Assembly (NCBI GenBank): GCA_024114885.1
Contig: CP099424.1
Span: 620,001 to 684,000 of the forward strand
Source: Septoria linicola
Lineage: Eukaryota; Ascomycota; Dothideomycetes; Mycosphaerellales; Mycosphaerellaceae
Direction of reading: 5' to 3'
DNA: 64,000 nucleotides
The number at the start of each line of letters is the position of its first letter. Position 1 is the first letter of the stretch. Position numbers and translations under genes: made by a program. A model generated the notes under the pieces. The model saw only the letters and a program-made list of their open reading frames with translations. It was not told the DNA's origin and searched no databases. Below, piece by piece: positions 21,065 to 30,911 of this stretch.

Positions 21065-21951
21065 ATGGAGTCTCAGGCGTATATGACCCACCCGAGCACC
21101 GCGGCTGAGGCAAAGCAGTTCACTGCTCCCTCGTCGCTTTCCTTCCCTGGAGCGAATGGCCACTTGACGCCTCCATCATCAGACGCTGGTCAACCGGCTA
21201 AGAATGGCGCAAATGGGCAGCAGCAGGGCAATGCCGCACAAGGCAATGGGGTGACTCCCGCGACGCCGGCCGCGACTCCAGGGCAAGCGAACACGGGTGT
21301 CAGCGGCATCGTTCCAACACTGCAGAACATCGTCGCTACAGTGAACTTGGACTGCCGCTTGGACTTGAAGACGATTGCACTCCACGTAAGTGTTTGATGC
21401 TGCCTCTGTTGTCGCTGCAGCATATGCTCACACCCACCAGGCACGTAACGCCGAGTACAACCCAAAGCGTTTCGCCGCTGTCATCATGCGTATTCGTGAG
21501 CCAAAGACCACTGCGCTCATCTTCGCCTCTGGCAAAATGGTCGTGACGGGTGCGAAATCTGAAGACGACAGCAAGCTTGCCAGTCGCAAATATGCGCGAA
21601 TTATCCAGAAGCTTGGCTTCAACGCGTATGTCGCTCGACATGCTCATCTTCTGATGAGCACTGCTAACATCTCCCAGGAAATTTACCGACTTCAAGATTC
21701 AGAACATTGTCGGCTCTTGCGACATCAAGTTTCCTATCCGCTTGGAAGGTCTTGCCAGTCGCCATCACATGTTCTCGTCTTATGAACCCGAACTCTTCCC
21801 AGGTCTCATCTACCGTATGATGAAGCCGAAGATTGTGCTTCTCATCTTTGTCTCCGGCAAGATAGTCCTGACCGGAGCCAAGGTCCGCGAGGAGATCTAC
21901 CAGGCCTTTGAGCTCATCTACCCTGTGCTCTCCGACTTCCGCAAGACCTAA
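21065..21951 (+). CDS. SPT15: TATA-binding protein (TBP)
   Basis: Three exons (21065..21385, 21441..21625, 21678..21951) with introns of 55 and 52 bp encode 259 residues. The N-terminal 80 or so residues are Pro/Gln/Gly/Ala-rich and variable, as in all TBPs. The conserved saddle follows with its two direct repeats: first SGIVPTLQNIVATVNLDCRL to the RKYARIIQKLGF segment, then KFTDFKIQNIVGSCDIKFPI to EEIYQAFELIYPVLSDFRK. Both repeats carry the GKMVVTGAK / GKIVLTGAK stirrup motifs. TBP binds the TATA element and is shared by TFIID, SAGA-dependent initiation, SL1-like and TFIIIB complexes in the nucleus. Both introns fall within the saddle, the second near the junction of the repeats. The start is the first ATG in frame that precedes the acidic/Pro-rich tail. 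Confidence 0.97.
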
Positions 21952-22908
21952 ACACCTTACCATCGGCATCTTGTACCAGTATTACGGTCTTTCTGTACCA
22001 ACACTACTTACAACAGAGGTTTGATGCCAACCTCGACCCTCACCTGGATGACGTCCTGTCTTTTGCGAACATACTGGTCCTTTCCACTTTCACCAGTCGC
22101 TACAAAGACCTCCGATGGACAGATGACATTACTTTTTTGCTTTTTGATATGCATGGCGCGGTGTTACAAGGCGTTTACTCAACAACCCAACCCGGAGCTT
22201 CTTAATCGGCTGCCACGACTACTATTGGACTGGGTTACGAGTCAACATTAGAATATTGCGCGCTTGCGCTGGCAACAGAGAAGCCAGCCTCAGGCGCACC
22301 TATGAGCTTCAAAAGAGCTCAAACCGAGACTGATGACATGCGAGAGATTGAGAGGCCCTGCGAGAGGGCGGGATTGTGGCTAGATGTCTGCGAAGGCATC
22401 GGCAAGCATGAGCTTGTCCATGAACGCAGAAGCAAGTAGTGAGCTAAGGTAGTGCACCAATGCTACACTCATGCTAGACTTGATGATCCTGTCTCTGTCC
22501 TCTCCCTCTTTTGTGTGTCGTCAACCTCTGCAATCCCATCGCGTATGTCGCCTTGACTTGATGATACCAAGTATAGCGAGATGCCGGAGGAGTTGTCCCA
22601 CAATCAATAAACTGTTCGTGTAACGTCATACAGACCGGCCACGCAGTTCATTGAAACAAAAGGTAACACAGCACATGGCGGTGAATGGTCAAGGTCCACA
22701 TCTGTTCGCCTTGCACGTGGAATTTCCCGATCCTTGTCTTTACTATTGTATAGACGGAACCTAGCTCCAGCCGAAGACATACACTGATATATATCGACAG
22801 TCGTACGACGCGCTGCTGACGCCACATATGCAATATGTACAAACAACCATAACTACTCACGACAAAGTTTCCAGATATTCCTTTTCCAACATCATCCATC
22901 CAAGTCAA
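21952..22908. other. Convergent 3' spacer
   Basis: About 1 kb between the convergent TBP and FAD oxidase genes. It should carry both 3' untranslated regions. No protein-like frame, tRNA or repeat is seen. Confidence 0.35.
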
Positions 22909-22949
22909 TCACTCCCCCTTCCTCATCTCCTCCTCCAAAACCATGCCCT

Positions 22950-24293
22950 TCACCCCTCCCCTCTCCAATCATTCGTCCACACATGATCTTCCTTCTGCCT
23001 CTGTTCCGGCCACTTCCACCTCCCTCTCAACTCCCGCCCCAACTCATCTCGATCCCGCGCTTGAATCACATCCACAATCCTCTCGCCAATAATCGGTAAG
23101 AACTTATACCCGTGTCCGCTACCCCCCGTCGCGACGAAGAGGCCTTTGTATTTCGGGTGGTACGTGATCAGCCAGTCACCGGAGGGCGTGTCGGTGTACC
23201 AGCATATGCGGGTGTAGGTGAAGGGGCGGTCGCCGAGGGAGGGGACGGCTGCGCGGAGGAAGGCGCGGCAGACGGCTTTGCCTTCGGCGGGGATGTCCAT
23301 ATTTGGGTCGTCGAGTTTGGTTTTGGGGAGGGAGACTGTGATTTTCTCGTTGGGGATTTCCGGATGAGGGATTGTGACGAAGTTGGCGTAGCCGTAACCG
23401 TGGCGGGCGATTTTGAGTTTGTGTTCGGTGGGTGGGATGATGAAGAGGCCATCGTTTTCGCAGAGGATGACGGGTTGGCCGGGTTGCGAGAGTTTGGCTT
23501 GTTCTTCTGGAGTAATGTCGATGTATGTGAGAACTTGGCCGGTGGCGGAGCAGATTCCTCGTGTGTCGATGAGTTTTGGTGTCCATGCTCCGGTCGCGAG
23601 GATGGTGAGGTCTGCGGTGAGGTGGGTGCCGTCGGTGAGCTCGACACCGAGGACTTCGTTGGAGCCCTTGAAGAGGAGGCGTTGGACCTCGGAGGTTTGG
23701 AAGTGGACGCGGTTCAGGGCTTCAACTTTCTTTCTCATGAATTTGACACCATTCTCGGCGTGAGCCCAGCCTGAGGTCCAGTTGACGTAGCCTCGATCAC
23801 CCACGAAACCGCCGTTCGTACCCATAACCTTACGAGCGTCTGCTTCGTTGTCGAAGATCGTTACGTCCTTGCCGACTTTGAGGCCCAGATTTTCCGTAAC
23901 GTTCTTCAGAGCGCCCCGCATGAAGGTCTCGGCGCTCTCTCCTTTGCCATTGGAGATGAGTGCTAGGCCTGACTGTGAGAAGCGACCGTCCTCACCGAAC
24001 TCGCCCTTCCAGTAAGGCATTGCCTCTTCCATGAGCTTGGCATATACCAGATCTTCATAGTCCGCTCGGATGATTCTTGAATTGTCGATCGAGGCTCCAT
24101 CTTGTGCTGGGAATATTGTTCGCTCCAGGACTGTGATTTTGGTATTCTTGAATTTTTCTCGCTGGGCCAAAGCATATGCAGTCCCTAGTCCAAAAACTCC
24201 AGATCCTACGATAAGCACATCTTTCGGCGCCGTCGCCTGTGGTGCCGTCTGCCCAGAGGCGAAGTGGCTCGCAATTTGGTGTACACGCTCCAT
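22950..24293 (-). CDS. FAD-dependent amine oxidase (sarcosine/fructosyl-amino-acid oxidase family)
   Basis: A DAO-superfamily flavoenzyme, 447 residues from the ATG at 24293. The N-terminal Rossmann motif is IVGSGVFGLGTAYALA, followed by ASIDNSRIIRADYEDL, the typical isoalloxazine-contact segment. Near the C-terminus RICWYTDTPSGDWLI supplies the Cys that binds FAD covalently in monomeric sarcosine oxidases, and LFVATGGSGHGYKFLPIIG closes the FAD site. Such enzymes oxidise secondary amines (sarcosine, fructosyl amino acids, saccharopine) to aldehyde or glucosone plus H2O2. The frame stops at 22950 after WRGEG, but the neighbouring frame continues with a family-like ending (KGMVLEEEM, to 22909), which one extra G in the run at 22953-22956 would join. 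Either the C-terminus is truncated by a one-base deletion or the run is miscalled. Divergent from the OMS1-like gene. Confidence 0.88.
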   Translation of the reverse strand: MERVHQIASHFASGQTAPQATAPKDVLIVGSGVFGLGTAYALAQREKFKNTKITVLERTIFPAQDGASIDNSRIIRADYEDLVYAKLMEEAMPYWKGEFGEDGRFSQSGLALISNGKGESAETFMRGALKNVTENLGLKVGKDVTIFDNEADARKVMGTNGGFVGDRGYVNWTSGWAHAENGVKFMRKKVEALNRVHFQTSEVQRLLFKGSNEVLGVELTDGTHLTADLTILATGAWTPKLIDTRGICSATGQVLTYIDITPEEQAKLSQPGQPVILCENDGLFIIPPTEHKLKIARHGYGYANFVTIPHPEIPNEKITVSLPKTKLDDPNMDIPAEGKAVCRAFLRAAVPSLGDRPFTYTRICWYTDTPSGDWLITYHPKYKGLFVATGGSGHGYKFLPIIGERIVDVIQARDRDELGRELRGRWKWPEQRQKEDHVWTNDWRGEG

Positions 24294-24594
24294 GTTGATA
24301 CAATGCTCCGACGCTGGATACAAAATGAAGGAAAGGAAAGAGGAAGCACGACTTACAAGAGAGCACAATCTGGCTATGCCCGGAGCGCAAAATGACGGCA
24401 AATCGCACAGTGCATCGCGTGAGGTGTGGGTGTGTCTTCGAGGAAATCTTCGCCGGAGTCGGCCAGAAGCAGAGCACGGCGTCCAATGCCGTCTGTAGCC
24501 AGCACCACATCTCATCGTCTAGATTTCTGTCTTGCTACACATCTTCAAGCCACCATCGCCATCTCCTGCACATCTTCCTCCTCCATCGTCACTG
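24294..24594. promoter_or_regulatory. Short divergent promoter (FAD oxidase / OMS1-like)
   Basis: Only 301 bp separate the two start codons, so both genes must share this region. It is pyrimidine-rich toward the OMS1-like start. No TATA box is seen. Confidence 0.45.
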
Positions 24595-25773
24595 ATGCAG
24601 CGAGTGTTCAGCGTACGACATGTAGTCGGCAGATCCCCTCAGGCTGCAAAGCCTTTGAACATTATTCGACACGCGTCTCGTCAGCAGCAGCCTGTGTTAA
24701 GGACGCGAGATGCGAAATCCGGACATGTCCAGACACCCAAGAAGGAGCCACCGAAGCAGGCTGAATCAGTCCCATGGACGACAGAGGAGAAGAAGCAGCC
24801 GCTGAACTTTAAGAATCTCCCTCCAGGCACTGTTGGGGCTGCATTGCTTCTCGGCGGCATCGCATACTATTCGGGCGAGCTGTTCGTTGCAGCGAACAAG
24901 ACTTGCGCAAATCCACACATTGCAGACGTTTCCACGCAAAAGGATGTCGCTGCTCGCTATGATGAGACTGCCGACAACTTCGACAGCGAGGTTGGCATGT
25001 CGGAATGGCTGATGGGAGTCAACAAGATCCGTGGTCAACTGGCAGCACGGTGCAGTGGGCATGTGCTCGAAGTGAGCTGTGGTACAGGCAGGAACTTGGG
25101 CTACTACGACGTATTGGATGGCGGCAAGGTCGACAGTCTGACGTTCGTCGATCTGAGCGCGCCCATGATTGATGTATGCAAGCAGAAGTGGGAGGCATTG
25201 TATTCCTCGTACAAGAAGCCCGGTTGGTTTGGCGGAGGCAGCAAGGTCGTCAAGAAAGACCTTGTCCTGCGATTCGCAGCAATCTCAGCTCTTGGTGAAA
25301 TGCCATTGGCCCCCACGGATCCACCAAAGAAGTACGACACGATCATTCAGACGATGGGGTTATGCAGTACGGACAAACCGAAGGAATTGTTGGAGAACAT
25401 GGTGCGGCACCTGGACACGAGCAATCCAGATGCGCGCATCCTCCTCCTCGAGCATGGCAGAAGCTACCGACAGTGGTTGAACAAGGTCCTGGACAATTCT
25501 GCCGAGAGGCACGCTGAAGTTCATGGTTGTTGGTACAATCGCGATATCGGAGCTATCGTGCAAGAAGTCGCAGACCAGCATGGTCTAGAGATCTCGCGGC
25601 AGAGGAGAAAGCACATTGGAACGACATGGCTGTTTGAGCTGAAGCCGAAGGTTGTTGCTAGCAGCCAGCAGGTCGCAAGCACAGTGTCCAAGCAAGAAGC
25701 AGTGACTGCTCCGACTCAGTCAGAAGCACAGCCATCTGGAGGCGGCTGGCGTAGCTGGATCGGTTTGAAGTGA
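24595..25773 (+). CDS. OMS1: OMS1-like mitochondrial methyltransferase
   Basis: Single exon, 392 residues. The first 40 residues are Arg/Ser/Gln-rich with no acidic residue until about 35, a mitochondrial presequence (MQRVFSVRHVVGRSPQ). One membrane segment, PGTVGAALLLGGIAYYSG (about 76-93), follows. The class I methyltransferase fold begins with RYDETADNFDSEVGMSEWLM and the AdoMet-binding loop HVLEVSCGTGRNLGYY, then LTFVDLSAPMIDVCKQKW with the acidic residue of motif II. This layout matches yeast Oms1, an inner-membrane protein first found as a multicopy suppressor of oxa1 and linked to respiratory-chain biogenesis. The methyl acceptor is not known from sequence. The C-terminus is Gln/Ser/Ala-rich and ends WRSWIGLK. 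An in-frame ATG at 24532 would add 21 residues; the shorter start gives the cleaner presequence. Confidence 0.88.
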   Translation: MQRVFSVRHVVGRSPQAAKPLNIIRHASRQQQPVLRTRDAKSGHVQTPKKEPPKQAESVPWTTEEKKQPLNFKNLPPGTVGAALLLGGIAYYSGELFVAANKTCANPHIADVSTQKDVAARYDETADNFDSEVGMSEWLMGVNKIRGQLAARCSGHVLEVSCGTGRNLGYYDVLDGGKVDSLTFVDLSAPMIDVCKQKWEALYSSYKKPGWFGGGSKVVKKDLVLRFAAISALGEMPLAPTDPPKKYDTIIQTMGLCSTDKPKELLENMVRHLDTSNPDARILLLEHGRSYRQWLNKVLDNSAERHAEVHGCWYNRDIGAIVQEVADQHGLEISRQRRKHIGTTWLFELKPKVVASSQQVASTVSKQEAVTAPTQSEAQPSGGGWRSWIGLK

Positions 25774-26428
25774 GGACATCACGCTTCTTACGATCGAGAA
25801 CACGACAGCTACCTGGTCGTGCTTGCGTTTCGTGGTTCAGCTCCTTCGGTCCTCGGCGACCAACACTCCACACACGAGAGCATTGCGCACACCCAGAACA
25901 CACTCTATCAAGGTCAGTTCCTTCTTTCCTCTCCTTGCCTCCCCGCGCCACCTTTCTTTCTTCATGATGATAAATCCACACTCCAAAATATGTTTCAAGA
26001 CGGGGCAGAGAGCCTCGCTCGTTGTTGATAACGGTTTCCAAGACTGAGAAGAAGAAGAAGACCAATTTCTTTTCTTGCACATTTATTGTACATGCTTGAT
26101 CACGGTGAACAGATGGACTGACTTTTGCAATGAATAGACATACCCGCAGCAGGGCTGATCGAGTTGGAGGTTGGCCTTAATCAACTACGCCTCTGTTTCG
26201 GAAGGGAAAATCGAGCGGACGGGCATACATGACATCGCGCGCTCGTCGTCAAGATCTACGAAACCGGGGCACAGCTTCAGCATCGGAAAATGGCACAGAT
26301 GCAGAATGCCTTTTCGTCGTCGTTGAAAAAGGATAACAATATGTACAAGTGGTATCGCAACGCCTTCTCAGGCCGCCCTCACTACCTCCCTTCTCCTCCT
26401 TCATAGATTCGTGATTGCTCAGGCCACC
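25774..26428. other. Convergent 3' spacer
   Basis: 655 bp between the convergent OMS1-like and ETF-QO genes, presumably the two 3' untranslated regions. No supported gene or structure is seen. Confidence 0.35.
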
Positions 26429-28339
26429 TCAAGTCATAACATACTTCGGCCCCTCACCACCCTGCGGCGTCTGCCAATTGATATCCTGATCCGGCACCTT
26501 GATATCACAAGTCTTGCAATGCACACAATTCTGCGCATTAATCTGAAACCTCACACCCAAATCCTTTGTTTCATCCTCAACATATTCATACACGCCCGCA
26601 GGACAGAAGCGGTTCTCGACACCTTTGTACTTGGGATATTCCATTTCGGCGTGTTTGTCCCAGTCCTTGACTTGTAAGTGGCAGGGTTGGTCTTCTTCGT
26701 GATTGGTGCCGGTTCGGGAAACGGAGGTTAGGATGTCGAAGGAGATTTTGCCGTCTGGCTTGGGGTATTCGATCTTTTGGCATTGGTCGGCCGTTTTGGT
26801 GGCTGCGTGGTCGGGTTTGCCGTGCTTGAGGGTCCAGGGAGTGTAGCCGCGGAAGAGGTAGGCTTCGAGGCCGGAGTAGAGGATGCCGCCGTACAGGCCG
26901 AGGGAGGTGTGGAAGCTGGGTCGCATGTTGCGGACTTGCTTGAGTTCTTTCCAGATGGAGCTGTTGCGGAGTTTCTCCTCGTAGTCGAAGAGGAAGACAG
27001 CGCCTTCTGTATCTTTGCTGTTTGATAGCGCAGAGAACGCGGCTTCTGCAGCGAGCATGCCTGAACGCATGGCGGTGTGCGTACCCTTGATCTTGGGTAC
27101 ATTGAGGAAGCCAGCTGTGTCGCCGATGAGAGCGCCACCAGGGAAGGCACATTTTGGTATGCTCTGGAAGCCGCCCTCGTTCAGTGTTCGCGCGCCATAT
27201 GATATACATTTGCCGCCTTCCAGGTATTGCTTGTAGTATGGATGCTGCTTCATCTTCTGGAATTCACCATAAGGTGCCAGCCATGGGTTGGGGTAGTCGA
27301 GACCAACGACAAGTCCGATCGATACCATGTTCTCACCAAAGTGATACATCCATCCTCCTCCGTAGGTGTCCTTTGGCAGAGGATAGCCCATTGAGTGTGC
27401 TACGAGGCCTTTGTCAAACTTTGCTGGATCAATCTCCCAGACCTCCTTGATGCCGAGGCCGTATGTCTGGGGTGCACTGTTTGCTCGTAGATCGTACTTC
27501 TTGATCACTTTCTTTGTCAAGCTGCCATGACAGCCCTCGGCAAGAAGTGTACATCTTGCGTGGAACTCCATACCGCGCTCGAATGAGTCCTTCGGCTTGC
27601 CATCTCGGCCAATGCCCAGGTCGTTCGTTGCGACACCCTTGACAGCTCCTTCCTTTGTATAGAGCACTTCTGATGCAGCAAAACCTGCATACACTTCCAC
27701 GCCTACCTCTTCTGCTCTTTCACCTAGCCACTTGGACAGCTCGTTCAAACTGAGAATGTAGTTGCCGTGGTTGTTCATTTGTGGTGGCGCAGGGAGTGGG
27801 TATGAACCTGACGTTGTCAAGAAACGCATCTTGTCCTTAGTCGCCGGCGTAATGTTCTCGAAACGATTTGGGTTGTCCTCTGACCTCCAGTCTGGGATCA
27901 ACTCGTCCAAAGCAGAGGGCTCCAAGACATTGCCTGACACGATGTGGTCGCCCACTTCGCCTGCCTTTTCCAGTAGCACTACACGAAATTCCTCATTGCC
28001 AGCTTCATTGGCCAATTGCTTCAACTTGATAGCAGCACTCAGTCCCGCTGGACCGCCACCCACAATACAAATGTCAACCTCATCCGCCTCACGCTCCATC
28101 TGTAGGGGATCAGTCCAGTCATCTTCGACAGAGGCGAATCGTCGGCGAGTTGTGTTTGATATGGCACGTCTTTGTCCTGCGGTAATAGCAGCTGGTCTGT
28201 AGCCTCGTGTGAGACATGTCGAAGCGATCGAGCCTGTGGCTGCAGCAGGCCGTGTCCTGGCAGCAGCGAATCTGGAAATCTCGGGGAGCTGCACGAGTCT
28301 CCGTCTCGCAGCTGCCGAGAGGATGGAAGGAGCAGCCAT
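26429..28339 (-). CDS. CIR2: Electron transfer flavoprotein-ubiquinone oxidoreductase, mitochondrial
   Basis: Single exon, 636 residues from the ATG at 28339; an in-frame extension to 28411 exists but the shorter start gives a good presequence (MAAPSILSAAARRRLVQLPE, Arg-rich). After about 100 residues the FAD motif DICIVGGGPAGLSAAIKLKQ begins, followed by EKAGEVGDHIVSGNVLEP. A central ubiquinone-binding and membrane-facing region contains GLGIKEVWEI and GYPLPKDTYGGGWMYHF. The C-terminal 4Fe-4S ferredoxin-like domain shows all four ligands: Cys in RFCPAGVYEY and the cluster NCVHCKTCDIK. The enzyme moves electrons from electron transfer flavoprotein to ubiquinone at the inner membrane, linking fatty-acid and amino-acid oxidation to respiration. 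Its presence with a thiolase in the window is ordinary coincidence, not a cluster. Confidence 0.97.
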   Translation of the reverse strand: MAAPSILSAAARRRLVQLPEISRFAAARTRPAAATGSIASTCLTRGYRPAAITAGQRRAISNTTRRRFASVEDDWTDPLQMEREADEVDICIVGGGPAGLSAAIKLKQLANEAGNEEFRVVLLEKAGEVGDHIVSGNVLEPSALDELIPDWRSEDNPNRFENITPATKDKMRFLTTSGSYPLPAPPQMNNHGNYILSLNELSKWLGERAEEVGVEVYAGFAASEVLYTKEGAVKGVATNDLGIGRDGKPKDSFERGMEFHARCTLLAEGCHGSLTKKVIKKYDLRANSAPQTYGLGIKEVWEIDPAKFDKGLVAHSMGYPLPKDTYGGGWMYHFGENMVSIGLVVGLDYPNPWLAPYGEFQKMKQHPYYKQYLEGGKCISYGARTLNEGGFQSIPKCAFPGGALIGDTAGFLNVPKIKGTHTAMRSGMLAAEAAFSALSNSKDTEGAVFLFDYEEKLRNSSIWKELKQVRNMRPSFHTSLGLYGGILYSGLEAYLFRGYTPWTLKHGKPDHAATKTADQCQKIEYPKPDGKISFDILTSVSRTGTNHEEDQPCHLQVKDWDKHAEMEYPKYKGVENRFCPAGVYEYVEDETKDLGVRFQINAQNCVHCKTCDIKVPDQDINWQTPQGGEGPKYVMT

Positions 28340-29102
28340 GGCGTCGCGTCGTAGAAATGTCACGACCAGAGGAATAGGTGAGGCGACACCAGGGATAGCG
28401 GTAAACAGCAATGAGCAGCTTCACATGCGGCTCACAGGCTCCTCATTAATTACCACTCCATTGATACATGGCTCGCCTCGGCTTTGAGGCGGCTTTGCAT
28501 CGGGGACAAGGTGATCTCATTGATGGACCTATGGGAAGAGTGCCGCAACTTTTGCGCTTTCTTCGTGCCAGGTCTTCCCGGTGGACATTCTGCTCTTCCT
28601 CCACGACAGCCAAAGTTATGAAGCATGTGTGGTCATGCAATAGTGCTATCACGTTGTATCAATCTTAAATACAGTGTGCGGTCATTCGGTATCTGGAAAG
28701 TAGGATCCATCTTGACATTGAAGCTGCACATCGACTTTTGACGGCTTATACGATCGATTTCTCAACGCTACCATTGGTAGATGAGAGTCTTAGCCGTCTG
28801 TGCTCTGATGGACTCCGCTCCTGTGAACTCTTCGCCTCCAAGCAATAACCACGACTGCCGCCCCCGATCGACTTGCAGCGTATCGGCCTTTGTGCATCTT
28901 AACTCTGTGCCTCTCGTCGCGTGCAACCACGTCTCGAGTATCTTCCGCCTCGCCATTTCTTGAGTGAGGCTCTTGCTGCATCCAAAGGCTCCGTCTTTCT
29001 TCCGTCGGACCTCATCCACACCACACGCGCCCGGACAAGGCGAGGACCACCGATCAAGACTTCCTCCATCGCACGCTCATCAGCGCGCGAATTGACTTCA
29101 CC
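28340..29102. promoter_or_regulatory. Divergent promoter region (ETF-QO / SR protein)
   Basis: 763 bp between two divergent starts. Overlapping open frames on both strands (28446-28668, 28768-29019) carry no domains. The last 150 bp before the SR gene are rich in C and T on the plus strand. No clear TATA box is seen. Confidence 0.35.
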
Positions 29103-30911
29103 ATGGCTGAATCTGGCGTCAGCAATACCAGGCTCTATCTGGGTATGCTCCTCCTTCTCACCGCGTCTGCGCGATGCGCTGTAGGCGCGCGCGCATTTCT
29201 CGCAATTGCAGGGCGAAATCGACACAAGGCTAACTGAATCGCGCAACAGGGAACCTCCCACGAAATGGTACGCTCTATCTCCCGTGGACTTTCAATGGAT
29301 AAGCAGGATGGCCTGTTCTGGTTGGACGCACTCTCGAGTGGCCCGGCGCAATAGTATCTGTACATCGTTAGGATGGAAAGGAGGAACTGGCCATCTCTGC
29401 CGCTGCCTTGCATCTGTTTTGCCGCTCGCGACATCACCATCCCTCTTAGCTCTGCGCTTCGTGTTGGACTGGAGCCGGAGCTGGCGCCTTATTGGCCTCC
29501 AACGCATCCAACCGACTGACGTCCTGACCTGGCAATGCTGACCGGAATCGTGATACAGCTACCAAGGCCGATGTTGAGAACCACTTCAACACCCATGGCA
29601 CCGGCGAGATTACCGAGATCAAGCTGATGAATGGCTTTGGCTTCATCGAGTACAAAGATGCCATGGACGCGCGTGATGTCGTTCCAGGTAAGTTCTCCAC
29701 CCACTTCTGCTGATGCACACCTCTCAAATGGTGTGCCATCTGAAACATAATGCTGGACTTGCTAACTCGCCCTGTAGCTTTCCGTACGTCCACCCTTCCC
29801 ACATTCGTTAACGCCCTACTTGTGCCTTCGGGCCTCAACACCACTCCCTCTTCCACTCCCTGGTTATGCTCTCGACTGCTGACATTCATCGCTGGCTAGA
29901 TGGGTCTGAGTTCATGGGTGAGCGCCTCGTGGTCCAATTTGCCCGTGGCTCCACTCGTCCACGCGATGGCTTTGAGCAACAACCTCGCATGGCTCCTCGT
30001 CCAAGACGTACCGTTCACCGCATGACCATTACTGGATTGCCTTTCGAGACCAGCTGGCAGGTTAGCTACACTCCACCCTCACAACTGTCGCGCGTTGGAC
30101 TTTTGCTCGGCCTAGCATGATCCTTGCTCCAACCACGATGGCTGTCCAACATACTTTGGGGACCTGAACTTACACATTCGCACAGGACCTGAAGGATTTC
30201 GCGCGCCAATCTGGCCTTGATGTCGTCTACAGTGAGGTCAACCGCGAGCGCGACCCGGCCGGCACTGGCAAAGGCTTCGTAGAGTACGAGACTGCAGCCG
30301 ATCTAGCATCTGCCGTTGAGAAGCTCGACAATTCCGAGTTCAAGGGCTCGACAGTCCGCTGCATTTCAGACGTAAGTCGCTATCATGTCGAGTCGCTATC
30401 CGATGCTTACCCTCGACAGCCTCAAACTGATGTGCCACGACCACGTGAGCGCTTCCGGTCCCGTTCTCCTGGCTTCCGCGGCGGCGGTGGCGGACGAGGA
30501 GGATACGGCCCACCACCAGATGACTACTACGGTGGCGGCGGCTACGATCGTCGTGGCCCACCACGCGGCTACAGCCCACGTCGCGATGACTACCGTCGCC
30601 GAACACCACCACCACGCGACTACTACGGCGGCGACCCACGTGACGACCGCTACGGACCTCCACGTGGCGGACGCCCACCAGTCGACGACTACCCACCACG
30701 GGGAGGTGGCTACCCTGAAGACCGTTACGGAGGACCACCTCCACGACGAGGCGGATATGAGCCAGAGCCGTACGCTAATGGACACGGCCGTGAGCCATAT
30801 GGAGGCCGTCCACGCAGTCCTCCACCTAGGGAGGGAGGAAGAGCGTATGGAGGTGGCGGCGGCGGTGGTGGAGCCGGCCGCGAGCCATACGGCGAGAGGC
30901 CTTATTGGTGA
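29103..30911 (+). CDS. SR-type RNA-binding protein with two RRMs (Npl3/Srp2-like)
   Basis: Seven exons: 29103..29142, 29250..29267, 29559..29687, 29778..29783, 29900..30060, 30186..30371, 30420..30911, encoding 343 residues. RRM1 opens with TRLYLGNLPRN (RNP2) and has NGFGFIEYKDAMDARDVVP (RNP1 region) and GERLVVQFARG. RRM2 begins MTITGLPFETSWQDLKDFAR; SWQDLKD is the hallmark of the second RRM of SR proteins. The tail is rich in Arg, Gly, Tyr and Pro (DDYYGGGGYDRR and similar), as in Npl3 and Srp2. Such proteins act in pre-mRNA splicing and mRNA export. Two exons are tiny: 18 nt and 6 nt (CTTTCC). Including the 6-nt exon gives VVPAFHGSEFMGERL; skipping it leaves the frame intact and gives VVPDGSEFMGERL. 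Introns are unusually long here for this genome (up to 291 bp). Confidence 0.85.

Noticed and set aside
23112..23774. 220-codon plus-strand frame opposite the FAD oxidase
   Set aside because: It is an antisense shadow of a GC-biased coding region; the minus-strand frame has all family motifs.
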